Positions 35,052 through 43,869 are shown, numbered from the stretch's first letter. The stretch: 64,000 nt of DNA from Actinoallomurus liliacearum (GCF_039542035.1 NZ_BAABHJ010000008.1:496001-560000); one strand, 5' to 3'. The notes: generated by a model not told the origin, from the sequence alone. Numbers and translations: made by a program.

Positions 35052-36458
35052 ATGGCCGACAAGAGCCTCCAGAAGGGGCTGAAGAACCGCCACGTCGGCA
35101 TGATCGCCATCGGCGGCGTCATCGGGGCGGGGCTGTTCGTCGGGTCGGGCGCCGGCATCCACACCACCGGGCCGGCGATCCTCGTCTCGTACGCCATCGC
35201 CGGCCTGCTGGTCGTCCTCGTCATGCGGATGCTCGGCGAGATGTCGGCCGCCTCCCCCGACACCGGCTCCTTCTCGGCCTACGCCGACCGCGCGATCGGC
35301 CGCTGGGCCGGCTTCACGATCGGCTGGCTGTACTGGTGGTTCTGGGCGGTCGTCCTGGCCGTCGAGGCGACGGCCGGCGCCAAGATCGTGCACGGCTGGA
35401 TTCCGGCCCTGCCGCAGTGGCTCCTGGCGCTCGCCCTGATGATCCTGCTCACCGCGACGAACCTGTTCTCGGTCGGCTCGTACGGCGAGTTCGAGTTCTG
35501 GTTCAGCACGATCAAGGTGGCCGCGATCGCGGTGTTCATCGTGCTCGGCCTCCTCGCCATCTTCGGGCTGCTGCCCGGCACGCACGCCGTCGGCATGAGC
35601 AACCTGACCGGGCACGGCGGCTTCTTCCCGCATGGGTCCGGCGCGGTGATCACCGGCCTGCTGACCGTGGTGTTCGCGTTCATGGGCAGCGAGATCGTCA
35701 CCATCGCGGCGGGCGAGTCACAGGACCCGGGCCGCGCCGTGACGCGCGCCGTGAACAGCGTGATCTGGCGGATCCTGGTCTTCTACCTCGGCTCCATCGC
35801 CGTCGTCATCACGCTGCTGCCCTGGAGCGCGAGCGACGTCGCCAAGAGCCCGTACGTCGCGGTCCTCGACCGGATCGGCATCTCCGGGGCCGGCACGATC
35901 ATGGACGTCATCGTCCTCACCGCCGTGCTGTCCTGCCTGAACTCCGGCCTCTACACGGCCTCGCGGATGGCGTTCTCGCTGGCCGAGCGCGGCGACGCGC
36001 CGAAGGTGTTCGGTGCCACCACCGCGCGCGGCGTCCCGCACGTCGCGATCTGGATCTCGGTGGCCTTCGGGTTCGTGGCGGTCATCTTCAACTACACCAG
36101 CCCGGACACCGTCTTCCTCTTCCTGCTGAACGGCTCCGGCGCGGTCGCCCTGTTCGTGTGGACCGTGATCGCCGTGTCCCAACTGCGGATGCGCCGCCGC
36201 CTGGAGCGCGAGGCGCCCGACCGCCTGCTCGTCCGCATGTGGCTGTTCCCGTACCTCACCATCGCCACGATCGCCGGCATCGCCGCGATCCTCGTGACGA
36301 TGCTGTTCGACGACAGCGGCCGGCCGCAGGTCCTGTGGTCGGTGGTGGTCGCCGCCGTCGTCCTCATCGCCGCGTTCATCCGCCACGGCCGGAGCCACGC
36401 CGCCGAGGCCGGCAGCGCCGAACCCAGCGGCGCCAACGCCGTCACCGCCGAGCACTGA
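35052..36458 (+). CDS. Amino acid permease (APC superfamily, AAT type)
   Basis: 468 aa, about 12 spans. Seen: NRHVGMIAIGGVIGAGLFVG with the substrate-binding Gly-rich helix, EMSAASPDTGSFSAYADRAI, FGLLPG, GSEIVTIAAGESQDPGRAV, LNSGLYTASRMAFSLAERGDAP. The pattern is that of the GabP/CycA/ProY group of proton-driven amino acid importers; the substrate (for example GABA, proline or D-serine) is not certain. ATG 35052 follows AGGAGGGG. Confidence 0.93.
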   Translation: MADKSLQKGLKNRHVGMIAIGGVIGAGLFVGSGAGIHTTGPAILVSYAIAGLLVVLVMRMLGEMSAASPDTGSFSAYADRAIGRWAGFTIGWLYWWFWAVVLAVEATAGAKIVHGWIPALPQWLLALALMILLTATNLFSVGSYGEFEFWFSTIKVAAIAVFIVLGLLAIFGLLPGTHAVGMSNLTGHGGFFPHGSGAVITGLLTVVFAFMGSEIVTIAAGESQDPGRAVTRAVNSVIWRILVFYLGSIAVVITLLPWSASDVAKSPYVAVLDRIGISGAGTIMDVIVLTAVLSCLNSGLYTASRMAFSLAERGDAPKVFGATTARGVPHVAIWISVAFGFVAVIFNYTSPDTVFLFLLNGSGAVALFVWTVIAVSQLRMRRRLEREAPDRLLVRMWLFPYLTIATIAGIAAILVTMLFDDSGRPQVLWSVVVAAVVLIAAFIRHGRSHAAEAGSAEPSGANAVTAEH

Positions 36459-36464
36459 CCGCCG

Positions 36465-36606
36465 CCCGCGCGATGGCCCGGTCGTCGCCGTCGACGAACT
36501 TCATGCCCTGGACGTCGGTGGCCGCAGCCCGGACCCGCGGCATGATCCCCATGCGCTCGACCACGTCGACGGCGTGGTCGCGCACGTCGACGCCGTTGCC
36601 CCCGGC
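36465..36606 (-). pseudogene. Fragment of an FAD-dependent monooxygenase
   Basis: About 45 codons read GVDVRDHAVDVVERMGIM, then RAAATDVQGMKFVDGDDR, which aligns with PVDVRGPAVEVAERMGVLER and TTARGMSFVNDSG of the intact monooxygenase encoded next to it. No start and no remaining domains: a remnant of a second FAD monooxygenase. Confidence 0.6.
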
Positions 36607-36629
36607 GCGCAGCGCGGGGGCCCGCCCGC

Positions 36630-36876
36630 GACCACGGCCCTGCGAGCCGAGCTCGTCCAGGTGGTGGAGAAGATGCTCGCCGGAGCGCGCGAGGCCGGCG
36701 CGATCCGCACCGACCTCGACCCCGCCCTCACCACGGTCCTGGTCGGCCAGACCGCCTACGCGATCGCCCGCGCGCAGCCGGCGTCCCGGCAGCTCACCGA
36801 CGCGTTCGTCACCGTCCTCATGGACGGCCTCCGCCCGCGGCCTCCCGCCCGGAACACCGGAGCGTCGTCGGCCTGA
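36630..36876 (+). pseudogene. C-terminal fragment of a TetR-family regulator
   Basis: Encodes TTALRAELVQVVEKMLAGAR, EAGAIRTDLDPALTTVLVGQ and DAFVTVLMDGLRPRP, typical of the ligand-binding C-terminus of TetR regulators. The DNA-binding part is absent and the fragment abuts the monooxygenase remnant. It is not a copy of the intact TetR gene at 38141. Confidence 0.55.
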
Positions 36877-36881
36877 CCGGC

Positions 36882-38030
36882 TCAGGCCACGGCCCGGGTC
36901 AGCCTGCCGCGCACCCAGCCGGTGGCCGCGGCGGCGGGCCACAGCCGGGAGGCGAGGTTCCGGGTCGCGATGCCGGCGCGCGAGGCGGGGACCATCAGCG
37001 TGGCCGCTGTCGCCGCGTTGTTCTGCTTCGGCGTGACCAGCGCGCGGTGCGCGGCCTCGTAGCGGGCGAAGGCGCCGTCGGGGGCGGCGGCCAGTTCGCA
37101 CGCCAGGGTGTAGGCGCCGGCCATGGCCAGCGTGGAGCCTTCGCCGAACAGCGACACCGACGAGGCCGCGTCGCCCAGCAGCGCCACGCGCCCGTCGTGC
37201 CACCGGTCGATCCGCACCTGGCTGACCGAGTCCAGCCACAGGTCCTCCGCGGCCATCGCCTGGTCCAGCAGGCCGGGCACGCGCCAGCCCGCCCCGGCGT
37301 AGGCGTCGGCCAGGATGCGTTTGTGCTGCCGCAGGTCGCGGTGGTCGAAGCCGGCCACCTCCGGGCTCCGGAAGATGAAGGCGGCCAGCGCTCGGCCGCG
37401 CACGGGGTGGACGGCCACCATGCGGCCAGGGGAATTGTGGATGACCACGCTCTTCGCCTCCTCGGCCGGGCCGTCCAGCGGCATCGTGGCCACGTACAGC
37501 CCCATGTGGCGCACGAACCGGTCCTCGGGCCCGAAGACCAGGCGGCGCGTCATCGAGTGCAGCCCGTCGGCGCCGATCACGAGGTCGAACCGGCGCGGCT
37601 CCGCCTTCTCGAAGGTGACCTCCACCCCGTCGCCGTCCTGGCCGATCGCGGTCATGCTGTCACCGAACAGGTACTCGGCCGAGTCGCGGCTCGCCTCGTA
37701 CAGGACCGTGGCCAGGTCGGTTCGCGTGATCTCCACCTCCCGGCTGCCCCAGGCCCGCTGCAGGGCGCCGGTGTTCACGCCGCCGACCCGGCGGCCGGAG
37801 TCGTTGACGAAGCTCATTCCCCTCGCGGTGGTCGCCGCGTCGCGTAGTCGCTCCAGCACGCCCATTCGCTCGGCGACCTCCACCGCCGGTCCGCGCACGT
37901 CGACCGGACTGCCGCTGGAGCGCAGGCCGGCGGCCCGCTCCACGACGGTCGTCTCGAACCCGTGCCGGGCCAGCCAGTAGGCGAGCGTCGTCCCGCCGAT
38001 GCCGGCTCCGGAGATCAGAACTGTCCTCAT
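36882..38030 (-). CDS. FAD-dependent monooxygenase (PHBH/TetX-like)
   Basis: 382 aa group A flavoprotein monooxygenase. Seen: VLISGAGIGGTTLAYWLARH (FAD GxGxxG), RSSGSPVDVRGPAVEVAERM, RTDLATVLYEA, DLVIGADGLHSMTRRLVFG (DG motif), and RVALLGDAASSVSLFGEGST (GD motif). It hydroxylates a small aromatic or polycyclic substrate with NAD(P)H and O2; drug-inactivating relatives are one possibility. ATG 38030 with GGAGGA upstream is preferred to 38066. Divergent from a TetR gene with a shared operator, so it is likely induced by its substrate or product. Confidence 0.92.
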   Translation of the reverse strand: MRTVLISGAGIGGTTLAYWLARHGFETTVVERAAGLRSSGSPVDVRGPAVEVAERMGVLERLRDAATTARGMSFVNDSGRRVGGVNTGALQRAWGSREVEITRTDLATVLYEASRDSAEYLFGDSMTAIGQDGDGVEVTFEKAEPRRFDLVIGADGLHSMTRRLVFGPEDRFVRHMGLYVATMPLDGPAEEAKSVVIHNSPGRMVAVHPVRGRALAAFIFRSPEVAGFDHRDLRQHKRILADAYAGAGWRVPGLLDQAMAAEDLWLDSVSQVRIDRWHDGRVALLGDAASSVSLFGEGSTLAMAGAYTLACELAAAPDGAFARYEAAHRALVTPKQNNAATAATLMVPASRAGIATRNLASRLWPAAAATGWVRGRLTRAVA

Positions 38031-38088
38031 GCCGTCCTCCACCGCGTCTGCTTCCAGCGTCGCCATGACTGTATGACTATTTTTGAAA

Positions 38089-38121
38089 TCTGGTCAACCG
38101 TCTCGCTGATGGTTGACCAGA
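38089..38121. promoter_or_regulatory. TetR operator between monooxygenase and tetR genes
   Basis: Perfect inverted repeat TCTGGTCAACC / GGTTGACCAGA with 11 nt between arms, in the 110-bp divergent region. A third TCTGGTCA half-site follows at 38129. Position predicts repression of both genes by the adjacent TetR protein. Confidence 0.8.
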
Positions 38122-38140
38122 ACTCGCATCTGGTCATACG

Positions 38141-38827
38141 GTGACCGGCGTGGAACGAGTCCGAGCCCCCCGCGACCGGGCCGAACGCGCCGCCCGCATC
38201 CTCGACGTGGCCGCCGACCTGCTGCTGCGCCACGGCTACCGGCGGGTGACCATCGACGACGTGGCCACCGGAGCGGACATCGGCAAGGGCACCGTCTACC
38301 TGCACTGGAAAAGCCGCGACCAGCTCTTCGGCGCGGTCTTCACCCGCGAGGTGTGCTCCGCCATCGCCGAGGTACGGCAGGCGCTCGTGGAGGAGCCGCA
38401 GACCTGCCTGCTCCATCGCTTCGCGCAGTCCTACTTCCTGGCCATCGCGCGGCGGCCACTGCTGCGCGGGTTCCTCCTGGCCGACCCCGAGCTGATGGGC
38501 AGGCTGACCGTCAGCCTCGACGACCGGCATACCGAGATGGCCCGCGGCTACTTCGAACTGCTGGCCGAGCACCGCCTGCTCCGTGACGACATGGAGGTCG
38601 ACGAGGTCGGTCACGCCTACCAGGCGACGTTCGAGGGGTTCCTGCGCGCCTCCGCCGACGGCTGGGAACGGCGGGCGGACCTCCTCGCGCGGACCGTTCG
38701 GCGGGCCTTCGAGAGCGACGTGGTCCTGCCCGAACCCACGGTGCGGGAGCTCGCGTCCGCGACATCGGCGCTGCTCAAAGACCTGATCGACGCGGATCTC
38801 GCCGACTCCGGCGCCATTCCCGGATAA
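38141..38827 (+). CDS. TetR-family transcriptional regulator
   Basis: 228 aa. Helix-turn-helix at residues 15-60: RAARILDVAADLLLRHGYRR, VTIDDVATGADIGKGTVYLH, WKSRDQLFGAVF. The rest is an all-helical ligand-binding domain. Divergent from an FAD monooxygenase, with an 11-bp inverted repeat between them; likely controls that gene and itself. Start at GTG 38141, or GTG 38150; no clear ribosome site. Confidence 0.93.
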   Translation: MTGVERVRAPRDRAERAARILDVAADLLLRHGYRRVTIDDVATGADIGKGTVYLHWKSRDQLFGAVFTREVCSAIAEVRQALVEEPQTCLLHRFAQSYFLAIARRPLLRGFLLADPELMGRLTVSLDDRHTEMARGYFELLAEHRLLRDDMEVDEVGHAYQATFEGFLRASADGWERRADLLARTVRRAFESDVVLPEPTVRELASATSALLKDLIDADLADSGAIPG

Positions 38828-38925
38828 GGGACGAGCGGACCGGGCGCTCCACTCGCCGCTACGCGGAGTTCGGACTTGGCCGCAATCCGGAGCATAGAGG
38901 GCGTCAGACGGGAATACTGCCTGCC

Positions 38926-39351
38926 GTGATGAGCGGCTTTCGTAAGTTCATATTGCGCGGCAACCTCGTCGACCTCGCCGTCGCCGTGGTGATCGGTACC
39001 CAGTTCAGCAACCTCGTCAAGAGTTTCGTCAACTCCTTCATCAATCCGCTGCTGGCAGTGGTGGGCGGGAAACCCGACTTCACCAGCCTCGTCCTCACCG
39101 TCGGCAAGGCCAAGTTCACGTACGGGGCCTTCCTCACCGAGGCGGTGTCCTTCCTCATCTCCGCGGCGGTCATCTACTTCGTCATCGTCCTACCGGTCAC
39201 GCGCGTACTGCACCTGTTCGATCGGAAGCAGGCGGCGGCCGAGCGGGACTGCCCCGAGTGCACGATGAAGATCCCCCTGGCGGCGCGGCGGTGCCCGGAG
39301 TGCACGGCCGTCATCACGCCGGCGACCGAACAGCCCCTGTCGATCGTCTGA
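38926..39351 (+). CDS. mscL: Large-conductance mechanosensitive channel MscL
   Basis: 141 aa. Amphipathic N-terminal helix GFRKFILRGNLVDLAVAVVI, pore helix, loop VVGGKPDFTSL, second span EAVSFLISAAVIYFVIVLPV. It opens under membrane tension to release solutes after osmotic downshock. The C-terminal 35 residues carry two CPEC motifs (CPECTMKIP, RCPECTAVI), a zinc-ribbon-like addition absent from E. coli MscL but seen in other actinobacterial MscLs. GTG 38926 or ATG 38929; AATACT lies 7 nt before GTG, so the mRNA may be leaderless. Confidence 0.95.
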   Translation: MMSGFRKFILRGNLVDLAVAVVIGTQFSNLVKSFVNSFINPLLAVVGGKPDFTSLVLTVGKAKFTYGAFLTEAVSFLISAAVIYFVIVLPVTRVLHLFDRKQAAAERDCPECTMKIPLAARRCPECTAVITPATEQPLSIV

Positions 39352-39363
39352 GGGAGCCTGAGA

Positions 39364-40467
39364 ATGAGGAAGTCGGCCGTCGGCAGGTCCGCCGAGACCG
39401 AAGCCCCCGAGCACGGAACCCCCGACACCGAAGCCCCCGATACCGAAACCCCCGATACCAGAGCCTCCGAGACCGAAACGCCCGAGACCGACGCTCCCGA
39501 GAAGGACGCCGCCGAGACGGATGCTCCCGAGGAGGAGGCTCCCGAGCCCACCGACCTCGGCGTCCGCTGGTGGTGGGCGGCGCTGCGCCGGACCGTCGGC
39601 GAGGTGCAGCGGGACGATCTCGTCGACCGGGCGGCGGCCCTGACCTACTACGGCGTCCTGTCGGTGTTCCCGGCGCTGCTCGTCCTCGTGTCGCTGCTCG
39701 GCCTGACCGGCAAGAACACACTGCAGCAGCTCATCGACGAGCTCGGCAAGGCCGCCCCCGGACCGGTACGCCAGCTCGCGATCAACGCGCTGACCGAGTT
39801 GCAGCACGGGACCGGCGCCGCCGGTCTGGCCGGAGTGCTCAGCCTCCTGGTGGCGCTGTGGTCGTCCTCCGGGTACGTCGCCGCCTTCATGCGGACCTCG
39901 AACGTCGTCTACGACGTGCCCGAGGGCAGGCCGCTGTGGAAGACGCTGCCCATCCGCCTCGGCATCACGATCGTGATGCTGGTCTGCCTGACCGTGACGG
40001 CGGTGACCGTGGTGGTCACCGGGGGCATCGCGCGCCGCGTCGGCGACCTGATCGGCGCCCAGTCCGCGACCGTCACCGTCTGGGACATCGCCAAGTGGCC
40101 GGTGCTGCTGCTGGTCGTGAGCTTCATGTTCGCGCTGCTGTACTGGGCCTCCCCCAACGCCAAACAGGGCTTCCGGTGGGTCAGTCCCGGCGGCGTCCTC
40201 GCCGTGCTGCTCTGGCTGGTCGTCTCCGCCGGATTCGCCCTGTACGTCGCGAACTTCGGCTCGTACAACAAGACGTACGGCAGCCTGGCGGGCGTGGTCG
40301 TCGCGCTGATCTGGCTGTGGATCTCGAACCTCGCGGTCCTGCTCGGCGCGGAGTTCAACGCCGAACTCGAACGCAGCCGCGCCATCGAGGCCGGCCATTC
40401 CCCGCGCGAGGAACCGTACGTCGAGCTGCGCGACACCCGGACAATCAAGGATGACGAGATGCCCTGA
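39364..40467 (+). CDS. YihY/BrkB-family membrane protein with repetitive acidic N-terminus
   Basis: 367 aa. Residues 10-62 consist of imperfect Glu/Asp/Thr/Ala/Pro pentamer-like repeats (PDTEAPDTETPDTRASE). Then a YihY/BrkB core of about six spans: RAAALTYYGVLSVFPALLVLV, SSSGYVAAFMRTSNVVYDVP, FRWVSPGGVLAVLLW, YNKTYGSLAGVVVALIWLW, and LLGAEFNAELERSR. The family has no firm function; it was once misnamed ribonuclease BN. 12 bp after mscL, so probably co-transcribed. Confidence 0.92.
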   Translation: MRKSAVGRSAETEAPEHGTPDTEAPDTETPDTRASETETPETDAPEKDAAETDAPEEEAPEPTDLGVRWWWAALRRTVGEVQRDDLVDRAAALTYYGVLSVFPALLVLVSLLGLTGKNTLQQLIDELGKAAPGPVRQLAINALTELQHGTGAAGLAGVLSLLVALWSSSGYVAAFMRTSNVVYDVPEGRPLWKTLPIRLGITIVMLVCLTVTAVTVVVTGGIARRVGDLIGAQSATVTVWDIAKWPVLLLVVSFMFALLYWASPNAKQGFRWVSPGGVLAVLLWLVVSAGFALYVANFGSYNKTYGSLAGVVVALIWLWISNLAVLLGAEFNAELERSRAIEAGHSPREEPYVELRDTRTIKDDEMP

Positions 40468-40478
40468 GCCGCGCGAAC

Positions 40479-40484
40479 TAGCCT
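40479..40484 (+). promoter_or_regulatory. Leaderless -10 box for MgtC-like gene
   Basis: TAGCCT followed by exactly 6 nt and GTG 40491; no ribosome site. Confidence 0.6.
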
Positions 40485-40490
40485 GGAACG

Positions 40491-41213
40491 GTGGTGCCGG
40501 CCTACTTCGGAGAGCCGACCGGCCAGGGATGGGCGCAGGTCGGCGACCTCGCGCTGGCCCTGGCCCTGTCGGCCGCGATCGGGCTCGAACGTGAGGTCAG
40601 GCACAAGAGCGCCGGGCTGCGCACCCACACCCTGGTGGGCTTCGCCGCCGCCCTGATCATGCTGGTGTCGAAGTACGGCTTCACCGACGTCCTGGGCCCG
40701 CACGTCACGCTGGACCCGTCCCGGGTCGCCGCCCAGATCGTCACCGGGATCGGGTTCGTCGGCGGTGGGCTGATCTTCGTACGCCGCGACGCGGTCCGCG
40801 GGCTGACCACCGCCGCCATCGTCTGGCTGACCGCCGCCGTGGGCATGGCGGCGGGCGGGGGCCTCTGGCTGCTCGCCGTCCTGGTCACCACCGGGCACTT
40901 CCTCGTGGTGTTCGGGCTGACCCCGCTGGCGGCCCGGCTGCCGCGGTCGAAGTACGCGTCCTCGCGCCTGCGGCTGGCCTACCGCAGCGGGCGCGGCTCG
41001 TTGCGCGAGGCCCTCGCCCGGTGCACGAGCCACGGCTTCACGGTCAGCGAACTGTCGGTCGAGGACCGGGGCGAGGGCGACGATCCGCGCGTCGTCTCGG
41101 TCTGGCTGTCCGTGCAGGGCATCGGGCCGGTCAACGAGCTGGCCGTCCTGCTGTCGGAGATCGAGGGCATGGTCGCGGTCTCGTCCGACGACGTCAACGT
41201 CCTCCGGGAGTGA
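40491..41213 (+). CDS. MgtC/SapB-family membrane protein
   Basis: 240 aa. Four N-terminal spans (residues 18-145) with ALSAAIGLEREVRHKSAGLR, HTLVGFAAALIMLVSKYG, QIVTGIGFVGGGLIFV, TTAAIVWLTAAVGMAAGGG, the classic MgtC core. The C-terminal 90 residues are a cytoplasmic ACT-like domain. MgtC proteins help survival in low Mg2+ and act on ATP synthase in pathogens; the role in soil actinomycetes is not settled. Confidence 0.93.
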   Translation: MVPAYFGEPTGQGWAQVGDLALALALSAAIGLEREVRHKSAGLRTHTLVGFAAALIMLVSKYGFTDVLGPHVTLDPSRVAAQIVTGIGFVGGGLIFVRRDAVRGLTTAAIVWLTAAVGMAAGGGLWLLAVLVTTGHFLVVFGLTPLAARLPRSKYASSRLRLAYRSGRGSLREALARCTSHGFTVSELSVEDRGEGDDPRVVSVWLSVQGIGPVNELAVLLSEIEGMVAVSSDDVNVLRE

Positions 41214-41234
41214 CGCCCTCGCCCGGGACCGGTC

Positions 41235-41618
41235 TCAGTTCTGCGGAGCGGACGTGCGGTCGCCGCCGTGCGGGTGCTGCTCGAGCGCTTCGCGGACGGT
41301 CGGCTGGATCGGGATCGTCTGGTCGACGCCCGACATCTCCAGCAGCCGCGACATGCGGTCGGGAACCGCCGCCAGCGTGAGCGACCCGCCGGCCTCACCC
41401 GCCCAGCGGTGCAGCATGATCAGCGCGCTGAGCCCGCTCGAGTCGCAGAAGGGGACTCCGGACACGTCGAGGATCAGATGCGGATGACCGTCGCCGCCCG
41501 CCCCCCGTACGGCGGTGCGGAACCCTCCGCTGGTGTAGAGGTTCAGCTCCCCCTTGACGGTGAGGACAGCGATGGGCCCGCTGACGTCGATGACGTCAAC
41601 GTCCAGATCCTTCACCAT
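41235..41618 (-). CDS. STAS-domain anti-sigma factor antagonist
   Basis: 127 aa SpoIIAA/RsbV-like protein. Seen: VLTVKGELNLYTSGGFRTAV and LILDVSGVPFCDSSGLSALI; the DSSG Ser is the residue phosphorylated by anti-sigma kinases, which releases or captures the kinase. The tail (residues 112-127) is disordered. Partner candidates in the window include the HATPase at 45497, but nothing links them directly. ATG 41618 has a weak GAAGAGG site. Confidence 0.93.
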   Translation of the reverse strand: MVKDLDVDVIDVSGPIAVLTVKGELNLYTSGGFRTAVRGAGGDGHPHLILDVSGVPFCDSSGLSALIMLHRWAGEAGGSLTLAAVPDRMSRLLEMSGVDQTIPIQPTVREALEQHPHGGDRTSAPQN

Positions 41619-41993
41619 CTGACACCTCTTCCCTAGGGCGACGCTGCTGCCGATGATAGGTCAGGGCTTCCCCTGACGAGCGCCCCCACACGTTTCCGGG
41701 CCACGAGATCACCCACCGTGGCCGGCCACGGGAATCTCCGGGACCGGGGAACAAGGACGCCGCTCGCTCCGTTACATCCACCGTGGCCGATGTGCCTGGT
41801 GTCCCCGGGCCTCATCTATCGCCTTCGCGGAATACCGTTCGGCTGGAGCCGCGTTGTGCCTTTCGCCGAGAGGCGACCCGCACATCGGTACACATGCTGC
41901 GACGGCCCTGCCGGGATCCCCGGCAGGGCCGTTCGTCTTCCTCCGGAGCCGCCGCCCGTACGTGGAACCCGACCGGGAGCCCGGCCGTGGGGC
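41619..41993. other. Intergenic region with strong hairpin
   Basis: About 375 bp. It holds the hairpin at 41902-41932 and, toward 41620-41700, the region that should promote the STAS gene. Short frames on the minus strand (60-codon class) have no supporting signals. Confidence 0.5.
41902..41932 (-). terminator. Perfect 14-bp hairpin downstream of APC transporter gene
   Basis: Arms ACGGCCCTGCCGGG (41902-41915) and its exact complement (41919-41932) with a 3-nt loop. It lies about 60 bp after the stop of the minus-strand permease gene and has no T-run. Confidence 0.75.
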
Positions 41994-43292
41994 TCAGCCG
42001 GACGGCTTCGCGATCCGTCGGCGGACGGCCAGGACGGCGCCCGCCGCCAGCGCCACGGGCAGGAGAAGGTAGGCGCCGCAGGACAGCAGCACCAGGCCGG
42101 TGAAGACGGTGGCCGCCGCCGCGAGCGTACGGCCACGGCGGTCGCCGCGGGGCAGGAGGCGGACGGCCGAGGCCGTTCCGACGACCGTGACCGCGGCCAG
42201 GCAGGCGGCGGTGGCCCGCATCAGCGTGTCGAGCCCGAGCCCGTACGGAACGGCGACCGCGGTGACCAGGGCGGTGAGCGCCGCCAGCAGAACGAGGCTG
42301 CGGTGCGGCACCTGCCCGGCCACCGCTCCCTTGGCGAGGGGCGCGGGCAGGGCGCCGTCGCGGGCCAGGGCGGCGCCGAGCCTGGCCCCGCCGGCGATGT
42401 AGGTGTTGACCGCGATGAAGCTCAGGATGACGGCGACGACGCCGGTGGCCGTCCGGGCTCCGGCGCCGATCCCCTCCTGCAGGAGCAGGGCGAGCGGGAC
42501 CGGTGAGGTCGCGGCCCGTCCACCGAGGACGCCGAGCACGGTGACCACCAGCCCGAGGTACAGCACGCCCACGATCAGCAGGGTCAGCGTGGTCGCGCGG
42601 AGCATCGACCGGCGCGGATCGGCGAACTCCCCGGACAGGTGGCTGGCCGCCTCCCACCCCGCGAACGCGAAGAACAGCACTCCCGCCGCGTGCACCACAC
42701 CGAGCGCGCCGTGCGGGGCGAACGGCGCGAGGTTCCCCCACGACAGTCGTGGTCCCGCCGTGACGATGGCGGTGGTCAGCAGCGCGGCCAGCCCGCTCAC
42801 GAGCACCACCTGTACCCGGCCGGACATCCGCAGCCCGCCATGATTCGTCGCGAACGCCGCGGCCAGCAGGACGACCGCCACCACCACCGCCCACGGGCGG
42901 CCGACACCGACGGCGGAGGTGACGTAGTCCCCGCCGATGAGCGCACCGGCCAGCGTGCCCACCGGAACGATGCCGTAGAACCACCAGCCGACGATCGCCG
43001 CGATCCGCGGCCCGAACGCCCGCCCGGCGAAGGTCGCGACCCCACCGCCGTCCGGGTACCGCGACCCCAGGGCCGCGAACGTCAGCGCCACCGGCGCGCT
43101 CAGGACCAGCAGCGCCGCCCAGGCGAGGATCGAGGCGGGTCCGGCCGCCGCGGCGGCCAGGTGCGGCAGCGCCAGCACGCCCGGCCCCAGCACGGCCCCG
43201 ACGAACAGCGCCGTACCCTGCGCCGTGCCCAGCCGGTGCTCGCGCGCCGGGGCGACCGCCCCCGCCGGTTCCTGTCGCGTCGACAGCGCCAC
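41994..43292 (-). CDS. APC-family amino acid transporter (YjeH-like exporter)
   Basis: About 432 aa with 12 spans. Seen: LGTAQGTALFVGAVLGPGVL, GSRYPDGGGVATFAGRAFG, VGWWFYGIVPVGTLAGALIG, FAFAGWEAASHLSGEF, FIAVNTYIAGGARLGAALAR. Closest in style to YjeH, which exports methionine and branched-chain amino acids. GTG 43292 has GGGAG 5 nt upstream; ATG 43304 and 43334 are also in frame but lack a ribosome site. Divergent from an Lrp/AsnC regulator, the classic arrangement for regulated amino acid export. Confidence 0.88.
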   Translation of the reverse strand: MALSTRQEPAGAVAPAREHRLGTAQGTALFVGAVLGPGVLALPHLAAAAAGPASILAWAALLVLSAPVALTFAALGSRYPDGGGVATFAGRAFGPRIAAIVGWWFYGIVPVGTLAGALIGGDYVTSAVGVGRPWAVVVAVVLLAAAFATNHGGLRMSGRVQVVLVSGLAALLTTAIVTAGPRLSWGNLAPFAPHGALGVVHAAGVLFFAFAGWEAASHLSGEFADPRRSMLRATTLTLLIVGVLYLGLVVTVLGVLGGRAATSPVPLALLLQEGIGAGARTATGVVAVILSFIAVNTYIAGGARLGAALARDGALPAPLAKGAVAGQVPHRSLVLLAALTALVTAVAVPYGLGLDTLMRATAACLAAVTVVGTASAVRLLPRGDRRGRTLAAAATVFTGLVLLSCGAYLLLPVALAAGAVLAVRRRIAKPSG

Positions 43293-43395
43293 GTCTTCTC
43301 CCATGATCGAACAAAACGCCTTGACGCTAGCCATCCGGCCGGTGAGGGCGACGGCTCACCGAACGTCTGTCCGGAATCGTGCCAATATTTCGGCC

Positions 43396-43869
43396 ATGGA
43401 CGAACTCGACGTTGAAATCGTGCGCCTTCTCCAAACGGATGCGCGGCAGTCCAACCGCGAGCTGGCGCGCAAGCTCGGCATCGCGCCGTCGACCTGCCTG
43501 GAACGGGTACGGACGCTGACCCGGCGGGGGGTGATCCGCGGCTACCACGCCGACATCAGCCTGGCCGCCCTCAACCGAGGCGTGCAGGCCCTGGTCTCGG
43601 TGAAGCTCCGGGTGCCCAGCCGCCCGTTCATCGACGCCTTCAAGGACTTCACGGCACGGCTCCCCGAGGTGCTGAGCGTGTTCGTCATCTCCGGCGACGA
43701 CGACTTCCTCCTGCACGTGGCGGTGCCGGACCTCGACCACCTGCACGCGTTCCTGACCGACCGCCTCAGCAGGCGCCGGGAGGTCGCCGGATTCCGCACC
43801 TCGGTGATCTTCCAGCAGGTCCGCAACCCGGTACTGGACCGCCTCGACGACCCGGCCCCGCTCCCCTGA
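43396..43869 (+). CDS. Lrp/AsnC-family transcriptional regulator
   Basis: 157 aa. N-terminal winged helix (LDVEIVRLLQTDARQSNREL, ARKLGIAPSTCLERVRTLTR, GVIRGYHADIS) and a C-terminal RAM domain (ALVSVKLRVPSRPFIDAF, SVFVISGDDDFLLHVAVPDL) that binds amino acids. It is divergent from a YjeH-like exporter and probably activates that gene when its amino acid is abundant. ATG 43396. Confidence 0.94.
   Translation: MDELDVEIVRLLQTDARQSNRELARKLGIAPSTCLERVRTLTRRGVIRGYHADISLAALNRGVQALVSVKLRVPSRPFIDAFKDFTARLPEVLSVFVISGDDDFLLHVAVPDLDHLHAFLTDRLSRRREVAGFRTSVIFQQVRNPVLDRLDDPAPLP

Noticed and set aside
41596..41815. Two overlapping 60-codon frames on the minus strand
   Set aside because: No start signal and no conserved features; the region more likely holds the STAS promoter.
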